From assembly GCA_022511265.1 (NCBI GenBank), contig JAFLRX010000005.1, positions 36,235 to 100,234 on the forward strand: 64,000 bases of DNA, in the 5' to 3' direction. The notes beneath the pieces are model-generated. The model searched no databases. It was not told the DNA's origin and was given only the letters and a program-made list of their open reading frames with translations. This document shows positions 8,913 through 17,308 of this stretch, piece by piece. Numbering within the stretch: position 1 is the stretch's first letter; each line of letters starts with the position of its first letter. Source of the DNA: Eubacterium sp. (lineage in GTDB: Bacteria > Bacillota > Clostridia > Oscillospirales > Ruminococcaceae). A program made the position numbers and the translations under genes.

Positions 8913-8946
8913 AAAAATCCCCCGATTATATCGGGGGATTTTTTAT
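8913..8946. terminator. Bidirectional terminator between convergent genes
   Basis: The stem AAAAATCCCCCGA / TCGGGGGATTTTT has T-tracts in both directions. It serves the GNAT gene on plus and the epimerase gene on minus. Confidence 0.9.
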
Positions 8947-8953
8947 ATTTACA

Positions 8954-9976
8954 TTAGTTAAGCAAACTGCTTTTCGCCTTTTCCAGTGCGGCTATCACAT
9001 CATCGCACCACTTGTCAAATTCCGGGTCTTCCGTCTGACATTCCTCGGGGTGAGAAAGGATATAGTCCAGTGCCTTGCGCACGCCCTCGCTGAACGGTAC
9101 AATGGCGTTGTACTCGGGCACTATCCGTTTCAGCTTGCTGTTGTCGAAAACCACCGACACCGCCTTGTCGCCCAGCAGTCCGCCCTCAAAGTCGTACTGC
9201 TTTCCTACCTCGGCAAGAAAATCGGCGGAGACATGATACGCCTTCAGCTGTACGCCCAGCGCGTCCGCTATCGTCTGATATATCTGATTCCATGTCAGCG
9301 ATTCATCACTCGTTATATGGAACGCCTCGCCTATCGCGTGAGGATTGCCCATAAGCCCGGTAAAGCCCACGGCAAAATCGGTGTTGAAGGTCACCGTCCA
9401 CAGTGACGAGCCGTCGCCCTGTACTATCACCGGCTTGCCCTCCTGTATACGCTTTATCACCTGCCAATAGCCCTTGTGTCCGTGCGCGCCGACAGGGATA
9501 TTCTTTTCGTCATAGGTATGGCTGGGGCGGACTATAGTCACGGGGAAGCCGTTTTCGCGGTACATCTTCATCAGATATTCCTCGCAGGCTATCTTATTGC
9601 GGGAATATTCCCAGTGCGGATTGGCAAGGGTCGTTCCCTCAGTAATGATATGGCTGCGTGCTGGCTTGTGATATGCCGATGCAGAGCTGATAAAAATATA
9701 CTGGTTTGTCTTATCCGCAAACAGTCTGTAGTCGCGCTCGACCTGTGCGGGGACGAACGCGATAAAATCGCAAACGCAGTCAAACCGCATGCCCGCCAGC
9801 TTTTCGGCGACAGCCTGTTCGTCGTTTATGTCGGCGGTTATCTGCTTTACCCCGTCGGGCAGCGGCTTTCTGCCGGTGCCGCGGTTAAGCACATATACCT
9901 CCCAGCCCTTTTCGATAAGCCTGCACACAACCGCGCTGCTTATCGTGCCTGTTCCTCCGATAAGTAATGCTTTCAT
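8954..9976 (-). CDS. NAD-dependent epimerase/dehydratase (extended SDR family)
   Basis: A 340-residue extended short-chain dehydrogenase. The nucleotide-binding glycine motif is GGTGTIS at residues 8-14 and the catalytic YxxxK is in EYSRNKIACEEYL. The AHGHKGYW and DGSSLWTVTFNTDFA segments resemble the group of nucleotide-sugar or RNA-binding-type epimerases found in many Firmicutes. Substrate unknown. It lies 18 bases behind alr with a GGAGGT ribosome site, so the two are probably one transcript. Confidence 0.8.
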   Translation of the reverse strand: MKALLIGGTGTISSAVVCRLIEKGWEVYVLNRGTGRKPLPDGVKQITADINDEQAVAEKLAGMRFDCVCDFIAFVPAQVERDYRLFADKTNQYIFISSASAYHKPARSHIITEGTTLANPHWEYSRNKIACEEYLMKMYRENGFPVTIVRPSHTYDEKNIPVGAHGHKGYWQVIKRIQEGKPVIVQGDGSSLWTVTFNTDFAVGFTGLMGNPHAIGEAFHITSDESLTWNQIYQTIADALGVQLKAYHVSADFLAEVGKQYDFEGGLLGDKAVSVVFDNSKLKRIVPEYNAIVPFSEGVRKALDYILSHPEECQTEDPEFDKWCDDVIAALEKAKSSLLN

Positions 9977-9994
9977 TTTTGTACCTCCGTTATT

Positions 9995-11143
9995 TTATGG
10001 CTTTAACTCCATATCTCCGTATCTTACCACATCGACGGGCTTGCCGCCCTCGATTATCACGCGCGGCACACGGCATGACACCGCACAGGTCAGCTCATAT
10101 CCGATAGTGCCGATAAGCGCGGCGTTATAGTCCGTGCCGACCTCTTTGCACCCGCCGCCGTAGACCGTCACCTCGTCGCCTGTCTTTACATCGGTGTCGG
10201 TCACATCAACCACCGTCTGATCCATACACACCCTGCCCAGTACGGGACACAGGCTGCCGTTTATCAACATCTGCCCCTTTGAGGAAAAGTCTCTGAAATA
10301 TCCGTCCGCATAGCCGATAGGAACCACCGCTACGGTCATTTCCCTATCGGAACAGAATGTCCTACCATAGCTGATATATGTACCCGCAGGTATCTTTTTT
10401 ATCTGCTGTACGACGGATTTCAGCGTCATTACGTTTTTCAGCTTGAACGGCACCTCCAGCGGATAGTTGGGTGACAGCCCGTACAGAACTATCCCCGCCC
10501 TTGCCGCGTCGGCGGCAAAATCTCCGTGATACGCTATCCCCGCGCTGTTTTGAGAATGGAGCATAAGTCCCTTGTCCTTGGCAATTTTCAGCAGCTTTGC
10601 CTGCTGTGCCGCGGTGTATTCGCCATCTGTACTGTCAAGGCTGTCGGCGCAGGAAAAATGCGTGTATGCCGCCTTGCAGTCCAGCCCGCCGAGAGACAGT
10701 ATCTCGTCCAGCTCTTCCTCGGTGTCTATGCCGACGCGGTTCATGCCCGTATTCACCTTGATATGCACCGGCAGTCGAATATCGTTAGATACCGCATATC
10801 CGCTCAGCTGCTTTGCGTATTCTGTACTTCCGACGGTCTGGGTGAGGTCATACTGTCTTATCTCCTCAAAAAAATCCTCCCCGGTATAGCCGAAGATAAG
10901 TATCTCGCCCTCGAGCCCGCATTTACGCAGCTTGACAGCCTCCCATATATTAGACACAGCAAAACGGCGCACGCCGAGGCTGTACAGCTTGCGGCTGACC
11001 GATTTGTCGTCGTGACCGTAGGCGTCCGCCTTTACTATCGCTATTATCTCTCTGCCGCCAGAAAAGTCTTTTATGTTGTTATAGTTATATTCCAGAGCGT
11101 CAAGGTCTATCTCCGCCCAGGTGCGCTTTAGCAATTTTTCCAT
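9995..11143 (-). CDS. alr: Alanine racemase
   Basis: PLP-dependent racemase of 382 residues that makes D-alanine for peptidoglycan. The PLP lysine is K38 in IVKADAYGHD, and the catalytic tyrosine region of the C-terminal domain reads ISYGRTFCSDREMTVAVVPI. GRVCMDQTVVDVT is a further family signature. Start 11143 (MEKLLKRTWAEID) was chosen because GCGGAGG lies 6 bases upstream. The frame upstream to 11188 is lysine-rich and lacks support. Confidence 0.93.
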   Translation of the reverse strand: MEKLLKRTWAEIDLDALEYNYNNIKDFSGGREIIAIVKADAYGHDDKSVSRKLYSLGVRRFAVSNIWEAVKLRKCGLEGEILIFGYTGEDFFEEIRQYDLTQTVGSTEYAKQLSGYAVSNDIRLPVHIKVNTGMNRVGIDTEEELDEILSLGGLDCKAAYTHFSCADSLDSTDGEYTAAQQAKLLKIAKDKGLMLHSQNSAGIAYHGDFAADAARAGIVLYGLSPNYPLEVPFKLKNVMTLKSVVQQIKKIPAGTYISYGRTFCSDREMTVAVVPIGYADGYFRDFSSKGQMLINGSLCPVLGRVCMDQTVVDVTDTDVKTGDEVTVYGGGCKEVGTDYNAALIGTIGYELTCAVSCRVPRVIIEGGKPVDVVRYGDMELKP

Positions 11144-11223
11144 CGCTGCCTCCGCTTTTTGCAAATAAAGTATTGTTTTTTTTTTCATTTTATGGTATTA
11201 TTATTTATAGTATTGTTAGTAGT

Positions 11224-11252
11224 AGTTTAGCACGATTTTTCCGTCGTGTCAA
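11224..11252 (-). promoter_or_regulatory. Promoter of alr
   Basis: TTGACA (11247-11252), 17-base spacer, TAAACT (11224-11229) on the minus strand. It is divergent from the LCP-like gene, whose own promoter I could not identify. Confidence 0.75.
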
Positions 11253-11300
11253 GGCTGCAAATCAAATAAAATGTCACAAAAGCTATTGGAGGCTGATCTC

Positions 11301-12179
11301 TTGAATACAAAAAGACGTAGCAACTGGTACATCTATCTTATCACCTTTGTAATAACGGGCGTTTTGCTGTTTATCGTGTCTCAGGCACTGTTAAGCTCTT
11401 ACTACAGCTCTCAGCAGGCACAGAACGTCAACGACCAGCAAAACCACGGCACTATCTTTGTACCCGACTCAAACTATAATTTCACCATGCTGTTAATGCT
11501 GGGCAAGTCCATTGACGCGACGCCGGATTATTATATGACCCTTACCTACCGCGCGGATAAATCCCAGTTTACCGTTATGCCGTATCTCGGCAACTCGTAC
11601 ATCGGCGGCAGCACGCTGAAGGGCGCATACAACAGCGGCGGCGCGGAGTCAGTCATGCGGGCAATATCCGCAGGCACCGGCATTGAGATAAACAAATACA
11701 TCCGCTTTACCGCCTCGACGGCAGTACAGCTGTTTGACACGGTGGGCAACACCACCCTGTCGGTACCTAAGAATATAAAGTACGAAAACGACGACCACAC
11801 GCTGACCATAATCAATTCCGGCACAAGCATCTTTTCGGGAAAGCAGCTGTATGAGTACCTCTCTCTGCCGGACTACGGTGAAAAGGACATGCAGTATCCC
11901 TGCAAGGTGCACGCCACCGCGATAAGCAGCTTTATAAATCAGAACTTCACCGACATCAGCGAGTCCTCGCTGGACGAGTACATGGATTTTATCATCGGCT
12001 TTACCTCTACCAATATAACCGAGCAGGATTATCTTTCCAAAAAGGCGGCGTTGCTTTACTCCTTTGATGACGCACCCACCCCCTGCGACTATTATATCCC
12101 GTACGGCGACCTCAGCGGTAACGAATACGTGATAAGCGAGGGAAGCGTTGATTCGATAAAGGATATCGTGAATAGATAA
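11301..12179 (+). CDS. LytR-CpsA-Psr-like membrane protein, degenerate
   Basis: A 292-residue protein with one N-terminal membrane anchor (IYLITFVITGVLLFIVSQAL) and an extracellular domain. The order of segments follows the LCP fold: MLGKSID..DYYMTLTYRADKSQ, VMPYLGN, LKGAYNSGGAESVMRAI, INKYIRFTASTAVQLFDTVG, and FSGKQLYEYLSLPDY. LCP enzymes attach teichoic acids or other glycopolymers to peptidoglycan. Here the usual IPRDT arginine motif is replaced by MPYLGN and later arginines are absent, so catalysis is doubtful. TTG 11301 is preferred over ATG 11271 because GGAGG lies at 11288-11292, eight bases before it. Confidence 0.7.
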   Translation: MNTKRRSNWYIYLITFVITGVLLFIVSQALLSSYYSSQQAQNVNDQQNHGTIFVPDSNYNFTMLLMLGKSIDATPDYYMTLTYRADKSQFTVMPYLGNSYIGGSTLKGAYNSGGAESVMRAISAGTGIEINKYIRFTASTAVQLFDTVGNTTLSVPKNIKYENDDHTLTIINSGTSIFSGKQLYEYLSLPDYGEKDMQYPCKVHATAISSFINQNFTDISESSLDEYMDFIIGFTSTNITEQDYLSKKAALLYSFDDAPTPCDYYIPYGDLSGNEYVISEGSVDSIKDIVNR

Positions 12180-12190
12180 GAATAGAATAT

Positions 12191-12225
12191 AAAAATTCCC
12201 GCCTGTATTCAGGCGGGAATTTTTT
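12191..12225. terminator. Bidirectional terminator between LCP-like gene and BspA-like gene
   Basis: The stem AAAAATTCCCGCCTG / CAGGCGGGAATTTTT with a 4-base loop suits both convergent genes. Confidence 0.9.
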
Positions 12226-12274
12226 ATGTTTTAATTAATAGTTGTTTAAAAACGTGTATCTCACAAGTCGGTGA

Positions 12275-14647
12275 TTAATTGTAGCTTGTAAAGCCTAAGT
12301 TATTGATACTTAATCCTGTTCTTTCAAGAAGGAAAAGTTTAAAAATACGTAATGATAAGTGCATATGAGAATTTGTAAGAGACGATACTTTTGAAGCGCT
12401 TATCAGATTGGACGAACGGTAAGTAACGTCAAAATAAACAGTGGTATCTTCAGTTAAAGCCGATTTTTTCACTGTCGCATCAGCGATAGAATGGAAATTA
12501 TCAACCAAGCTCATACTGATTATATCAATATATGATGAATTGCTGAAGGTTATAGTTGTGAAAGTCGCACCGGTATCTGATGCAGATAACGCTGCCACTT
12601 CAAACTCAGCAGTCGATGACAGATATGTAACTGTCATATATGTATCCAGATCTCTCGTATTGAATGAATAATCTACATAGTAATTTCCGTTACTGTCGAT
12701 AGATCCGTACCTCAAAATATAATTCTTTAAGGTGGAATAGCCTGTTTGAGTAGTAGAACCGGATGTAGCCGCTGAGCCACTGGTCATTGCTGTCAAAGTG
12801 GTATAATTACCGTAAAGTGCCGTGCTGCCGGACATCTTGTACGCGCAGATACGGAAAGTATAGGATGTTCCCGCGGATAAACCGGATTTCTTAAATTCAA
12901 CGGTAGAGTTATTGCTTATCTTGCCTACACGTTTCCATGTGCTGCCGCTCTTTTGCTCTATTATGTAACCGTCAGCAGTGGTGTTCTTTGTCCAGGTCAG
13001 GCGAAGCGCGTCTTTGGCAGAATTTTTCAGCTTAAAGCCTTTTACAACAGTCGGATTTGTACGATAGCTTACAGTAGTATATTTACCGTAAAGCGCCGTG
13101 TTGCCGGACATCTTATATGCGCAGACACGGAAGCTGTAAGCAGTGCCTCCGGCAAGACCGGACTTCTTAAATTCAACGTTAGAATTGCCGGTTACCTTTC
13201 CTGCCCTCTTCCATACGCCGTTTACCAGCATTTCAACAATATAACCGTCTGCTGAGGTGTTGCGCGTCCATGTAAGACGCAGCGCGTCAGCGGCGCGGGC
13301 TTTCAGCGTCACGCCCTTCATTGCGGACGGATTGGTGCGAGCCGATATAGTCTTGGTGTTGCCGTACAGTGCGGTGCTGCCCGACATTTTGTATGTCTTG
13401 ATGCGTATATTGTAAACAGTTCCCGCAGACAGTGTCTTGCCATTAACCTTTGTAAACTTAAATTCTGTTGTGTTGGGGTTGGTTACCTTGCCTACTCTTA
13501 CCCAGTCGTTGCCAGACTGTACTTCAATAATGTATCCGCTTGCGGTAGGATTCTTTGTCCACTGCACGCGCAGTGCGTCAGCAGCACGCGCCTTCAGCTT
13601 AAAGCCGCTTACTATCGTGGGGTTTGTTGTGTATGAAACGGTTGAAGTCTCACCGTATACTTTTTTGCCATTATCTAAATAATACGGCTTTATCCTGAAG
13701 CTATACTTTGTACCGCCGTTAAGATCATCTACACGGTATTCAGTAGTATTTGCACTCAGCGAATCGGAAACGGTCTTCCACGCCCCGTTTTTCTGCACCT
13801 CCAGAACATAACCGTCTGCACCGTAGGTCTGCTCCCATTTTACTCTGATTGCATCAGCTGCGCGTCCTTTGAGGTTGAAACCATTCACAACAAATCGTGT
13901 AGTAGTGGTGTCGACATATGAATAATCGCTGTAAACCGTCTCTTCCTCATTATCATTATATGAGCATATACGGAAGCTGTAGGCAGTATTGACATTCAGT
14001 CCAGTAACCTCATATTCGGTCACGGAGTTGTCGCCAATTTTAGTAACTTCTTTCCAAGATGAACCGACCTTCTGTTCGAGTATGTAACCGTCAGCGGTAT
14101 AGTCTCTGTCCCATGTCAGGTACAACGATGTTGCATATGCTTTTTTAAGTTCAAAGCCGGTAACCGGATCGCCAAAGAAATGTATGTTTGCATCTTCTAG
14201 AGTTGTATCATAAGATGGATATGTCGTAACCGCTTTCCACTGTTCCTCTGTACCGCTATAATACACATCCTTGAAACTATTGCAATACATGAAAGCATAT
14301 ACGCCAATCTCTGTTAAGCTATCAGGTAAAGCTATCCATTCAAGCTTTGAGCAATATTCAAAAGCGTAACTTCCAATGCTTTTTACTCCGTCTGGAACCG
14401 TTATATCAGTAATAGACGAACATCTGTAAAAAGCTTGAGAACCTATTGCACTGACCTGCTTGCCGCCTAAAACAGACGGTATTTCCAAACTGGTATCTGT
14501 TCCGTTATATCCACTGATAGATACAGTCCCATCGCTTTTCACGCTATAGGTATAATCCCCATACGTCTCCGCCCCCGCGCACACGGCACATATCGCGCAC
14601 ATAGCAATCGCGCCGATAAGCACGGCTAAAAATTTTTTAACTTTCAT
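12275..14647 (-). CDS. Secreted BspA-type leucine-rich-repeat protein with five fibronectin III domains
   Basis: A 790-residue exported protein. Order: signal peptide (MKVKKFLAVLIGAIAMCAIC..., about residues 1-27); BspA-like LRR_5 repeats (IGSQAFYRCSSITDITVPDG, IGSYAFEYCSKLEWIALPDS, IGVYAFMYCNSFKDVYYSG) to about 150; five Fn3 domains of about 92 residues with the recurring phrases ADALRLTW, SADGYIIE and YKMSGSTALYG; then an unrecognised C-terminal domain of about 140 residues. There is no LPxTG motif, dockerin or membrane tail. Start 14647 has AAAGGAG in front. The frame continuing to 14953 is the translated leader RNA. The Fn3 modules closely resemble those of the cellulase next door. Function is inferred as binding of host, partner cell or substrate. 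Confidence 0.85.
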   Translation of the reverse strand: MKVKKFLAVLIGAIAMCAICAVCAGAETYGDYTYSVKSDGTVSISGYNGTDTSLEIPSVLGGKQVSAIGSQAFYRCSSITDITVPDGVKSIGSYAFEYCSKLEWIALPDSLTEIGVYAFMYCNSFKDVYYSGTEEQWKAVTTYPSYDTTLEDANIHFFGDPVTGFELKKAYATSLYLTWDRDYTADGYILEQKVGSSWKEVTKIGDNSVTEYEVTGLNVNTAYSFRICSYNDNEEETVYSDYSYVDTTTTRFVVNGFNLKGRAADAIRVKWEQTYGADGYVLEVQKNGAWKTVSDSLSANTTEYRVDDLNGGTKYSFRIKPYYLDNGKKVYGETSTVSYTTNPTIVSGFKLKARAADALRVQWTKNPTASGYIIEVQSGNDWVRVGKVTNPNTTEFKFTKVNGKTLSAGTVYNIRIKTYKMSGSTALYGNTKTISARTNPSAMKGVTLKARAADALRLTWTRNTSADGYIVEMLVNGVWKRAGKVTGNSNVEFKKSGLAGGTAYSFRVCAYKMSGNTALYGKYTTVSYRTNPTVVKGFKLKNSAKDALRLTWTKNTTADGYIIEQKSGSTWKRVGKISNNSTVEFKKSGLSAGTSYTFRICAYKMSGSTALYGNYTTLTAMTSGSAATSGSTTQTGYSTLKNYILRYGSIDSNGNYYVDYSFNTRDLDTYMTVTYLSSTAEFEVAALSASDTGATFTTITFSNSSYIDIISMSLVDNFHSIADATVKKSALTEDTTVYFDVTYRSSNLISASKVSSLTNSHMHLSLRIFKLFLLERTGLSINNLGFTSYN

Positions 14648-14756
14648 TTTCTCTCCTTTGAAATTCATCCGGTGACATTTCAGGCGTACAGCCGCAGGTC
14701 GCCGTGCCGCGGCTGCCGCAAAGCGGTCATGCGCGCCCTGAGAGAAAAAATCCGCA

Positions 14757-14789
14757 ATCAAAAAGCGCGCAGCAAACGAGCTGCGCGCT
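14757..14789 (-). terminator. Terminator-like hairpin inside the leader of the BspA-like gene
   Basis: Read on the minus strand, AGCGCGCAGC (14780-14789), loop TCGTTT and GCTGCGCGCT (14764-14773) form a 10-bp GC-rich stem followed by TTTTGATT. It lies between the promoter and the start codon, so it would act as an attenuator. The T-tract is short, hence moderate confidence. Confidence 0.6.
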
Positions 14790-14919
14790 GAAAAACGAGG
14801 CTCATTTGCTGCGACACAAACCTTTCCGATTATACTGAAAATCGTTAAGAAAAAGCCTACGTTTTTACCATAGCTAAATTGTTTCCAGTAACGGAAAGGT
14901 TTATTCAGTTTGTGTCGCA
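14769..14919 (-). promoter_or_regulatory. Structured 5' leader with alternative pairings: candidate riboswitch or attenuator
   Basis: From the predicted start near 14918 the RNA folds as a long hairpin. TGCGACACAAA pairs with TTTGTGTCGCA, then ACCTTTCCG with CGGAAAGGT, then TACTGGAAA with TTTTCAGTA, with a bulge on one side and an apical loop of about 40 bases. In plus coordinates the outer arms are 14810-14828 and 14892-14919. Immediately 3', GCAGCAAATGAGC (14800-14812) can pair over 13 bases, one of them G-U, with GCTCGTTTGCTGC (14769-14781). The latter is the loop and descending arm of the terminator hairpin. These exclusive pairings, in which the antiterminator strand abuts the first hairpin, are the architecture of a transcriptional switch. 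I do not recognise a known riboswitch class. Confidence 0.55.
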
Positions 14920-14924
14920 ATTTT

Positions 14925-14953
14925 ATTTTACCACAGTTTTCCCAAAAAATCAA
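14925..14953 (-). promoter_or_regulatory. Promoter of the BspA-like gene leader
   Basis: TTGATT (14948-14953), 17-base spacer, TAAAAT (14925-14930) on the minus strand. The predicted start falls at the first base-paired bases of the leader hairpin. This 357-base stretch without a gene (14648-15004) therefore holds the upstream gene's terminator, this promoter, the leader RNA and the ribosome site. Confidence 0.6.
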
Positions 14954-14960
14954 TAAAAAA

Positions 14961-15000
14961 TGAAAAAATATACCGCCGCCCCTGTGGGACGGCGGTATAT
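14961..15000 (-). terminator. Terminator of the GH5/Fn3 cellulase gene
   Basis: On the minus strand ATATACCGCCG (14990-15000) pairs with CGGCGGTATAT (14968-14978) and is followed by a T-run. Confidence 0.85.
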
Positions 15001-15004
15001 GTTG

Positions 15005-17272
15005 TTACTTTGTTTTTGCGCTTATTGTTGCCCAGCCGCCGTAAAGGGCGGTGCTGCCGGACATCTTGTATGTCCTTACTCTGAAGTTGTAGGAGGTTGC
15101 CTTTTTCAGTCCGGTTATTCTCAGCTCGGTGACGGTGTTGTCGGTTATCTTGCCGACACGTACCCATGTGCTGCCTACCTGCTGTTCTATGATATAGCCG
15201 TCCGCGCTGGTATTCTTTGTCCAGCCGATACGTATCGCGTCTGCTGCGGTGCCCTTTACGGTCAGCCCAGTAATAGGTCCGGGATATGTGCGCCAGCTGC
15301 CGGTGGTATAGCCGCTGTACAGTGCGGCGGTGCCACTCATCTTATACGACCTTACTCGGAAGCTGTATGCATTGCCCGCCTTCAGCCCGCTGATGCGGTA
15401 TTCGGCGGTTGAATTGTTGGTTATCTTGGCGATGCGGGTCCAGGTGTCGCCTACCTTCTGCTCGACAATATAACCGTCCGCAGAAGTGTTTTTATCCCAC
15501 GCTATGCGCAATGCGTCGCTTGCCCTGCCCTTAAGATAAAGTCCGGTTATACCCGACGGCTTGGTGTCATAGGTGCCGGTGGAATATGCGCTGTAATAAG
15601 CGGTGCCGCCCGATACTCTGTACGCCTTGATGCGGAAGCTGTATGCTGTGCCTGCCTTCAGTCCGTCGATACGGTACTCGGTGGTGGCATTGCTTGTCAG
15701 CTTTGCGATGCGGGTCCATTTGCCGCTTATCTGCTGCTCGATTATATAGCCGTCAGCCACGCTGCTCTTGTTCCAGCCGAGACGCAGAGCGTCTGCGGCT
15801 CTGCCCTTGAGATACAGTCCGCTGACGCTGGACATATATGTACGGTAGGTGCCGGTGGTGTATGCACTGTACATTGCGGTGCTGCCGAACATCTTGTACG
15901 CCTTGACACGGAAGCTGTAATCGGTGTCAGCCTTTAATCCGCTGATACGGTATTCGGTGGTGGCGTTGCTTGTTATTTTCGCAATGCGGGTCCATGTGCT
16001 GCCGACCTTCTGCTCGATTATGTAACCGTCGGCGGAGGTGTTTTTGTTCCACGCTATGCGCAGCGCGTCGCTCGCCTTGCCCTTGAGGTAAAGTCCGGTG
16101 ACATTAGCGGGCGGGGTGGGCGGCAGATAGTTCTGCACCATACGGTCAACAAAGTTTTTGTCGTACCATGAGAGATTTTTTCTGTCAAGGTGTCCGTGTG
16201 CCTCGCCCTTGTCGCTGTTGTTGTAGGCGTTGTTATCCCACAGAACGCAGGGTATGCCGAGATCGGACGCTTTGCCGAAAAAGTAGTCCGCCCATTTGAG
16301 ACGCTCGCTCGCGTTGCCCTTGTTGGATGCGCTGGTCTCACCGATAACTACCGGGATATTCTTGGATATGAACTTGGTGTTTAAGGTATCGAAGAGGTAG
16401 TCCACCTCGCTCTTCAGCGAGTCGGAGAATACAGATGTCCCGCTGCCGTTAAGGCAGAAGTTGTACGGCGTATACGCATGTACAGAGACCATTAGGCGGT
16501 TGCTCGCGCTGTCGGTCGGCATCTTAAAGGTCGGTGTGGTGCAGCCGTCTATCGACGCGTCATAGCCGGGTACCATTATGCAGCGGTCGGCGTTGTTGCC
16601 GCCGGACGCCCTTATCACGTCAACCGAAGCCTGGTTAAGCTCGTTTATCACGCTTATCGCGTCTTTAACGTTAGCGTTGGGGCTGTTCACCGGGAACCAC
16701 CATTCGTCGCTTGTTCCGACAAGGCGGGGTTCGTTCAGCGTCTCAAAAATGAGATGCTGGTCGTAATTTTTAAATGTCGCGCTGACCTGTTTCCATATCG
16801 ACTTTACAAAGTTCAGCGACTGGGTCTTGTACGCACTGCTGGGGTAATAATAGTTCTTATCGTTGTCGTGATGGATATTGAGTATTACATACATATCGTT
16901 GGCTATGCAATAATCAACGACCTCTTTTACCCTTGCCATCCAGGCGGAGTCTATCGTATAGTTAGAGCCGGAGGTGTGTCTACCCCACGAAACAGGTATT
17001 CTCACCGTGTTAAAGCCCTCTGCCTTTACAGCGTCAATCATCGCCTTTGTGGTCTTGGGGTTGCCCCATGAGGTCTCGCTGGAGACACCGCTGCCGCCGG
17101 TGGCGTCAAGGGTGTTGCCGAGGTTCCAGCCTGCGCCCATTTCTGCGGAGATCTGCTTTGCGGTCTTTCCGGTCAGAGCCGCAGAGGCAGGCTGCGAGGA
17201 AAGCGCTGTCAACGACATAAGCAAGATCACAAATGCCAGAGCAGCCAAAGATAATTTTCTGATTGCAGTCAT
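15005..17272 (-). CDS. Secreted endoglucanase, GH5 (subfamily 4-like), with four fibronectin III domains
   Basis: A 755-residue extracellular cellulase. Signal peptide to about residue 31 (ends QPASA). Catalytic barrel about 33-380 with GAGWNLGNTLDA, the acid/base E181 in TLNEPR and the nucleophile E312 in VVIGETSA. This combination with TSWGNP and FNTVRIPVSW fits GH5_4, whose members cut cellulose, xyloglucan or mixed-linkage glucan. Four Fn3 modules (about 389-755) follow, each with SADGYIIEQ-type cores. There is no carbohydrate-binding module, dockerin or sorting signal, so attachment is unexplained. It lies 36 bases behind the cheB-like gene on the same strand, with only a weak 5-bp hairpin between, so it may be read from the chemosensory transcript. 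Confidence 0.92.
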   Translation of the reverse strand: MTAIRKLSLAALAFVILLMSLTALSSQPASAALTGKTAKQISAEMGAGWNLGNTLDATGGSGVSSETSWGNPKTTKAMIDAVKAEGFNTVRIPVSWGRHTSGSNYTIDSAWMARVKEVVDYCIANDMYVILNIHHDNDKNYYYPSSAYKTQSLNFVKSIWKQVSATFKNYDQHLIFETLNEPRLVGTSDEWWFPVNSPNANVKDAISVINELNQASVDVIRASGGNNADRCIMVPGYDASIDGCTTPTFKMPTDSASNRLMVSVHAYTPYNFCLNGSGTSVFSDSLKSEVDYLFDTLNTKFISKNIPVVIGETSASNKGNASERLKWADYFFGKASDLGIPCVLWDNNAYNNSDKGEAHGHLDRKNLSWYDKNFVDRMVQNYLPPTPPANVTGLYLKGKASDALRIAWNKNTSADGYIIEQKVGSTWTRIAKITSNATTEYRISGLKADTDYSFRVKAYKMFGSTAMYSAYTTGTYRTYMSSVSGLYLKGRAADALRLGWNKSSVADGYIIEQQISGKWTRIAKLTSNATTEYRIDGLKAGTAYSFRIKAYRVSGGTAYYSAYSTGTYDTKPSGITGLYLKGRASDALRIAWDKNTSADGYIVEQKVGDTWTRIAKITNNSTAEYRISGLKAGNAYSFRVRSYKMSGTAALYSGYTTGSWRTYPGPITGLTVKGTAADAIRIGWTKNTSADGYIIEQQVGSTWVRVGKITDNTVTELRITGLKKATSYNFRVRTYKMSGSTALYGGWATISAKTK

Positions 17273-17308
17273 AATTTATTCCTTTCGTTTTAAGCGGCGT
17301 TGCCGCAA

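Noticed and set aside
14648..14953. N-terminal extension of the BspA-like gene by 102 residues
   Set aside because: The extension translates the promoter, leader hairpin and terminator. A true signal peptide and AAAGGAG site begin at 14647.
12900..16100. Regular direct repeats that could be taken for a CRISPR array
   Set aside because: The period is about 280 bases, the repeats are coding, and the encoded units are Fn3 domains; there are no short spacers and no cas genes.
17293..17306. Hairpin GCGGC-GTT-GCCGC between cheB and the cellulase as a terminator
   Set aside because: The stem is only five pairs and no T-run follows on the minus strand.
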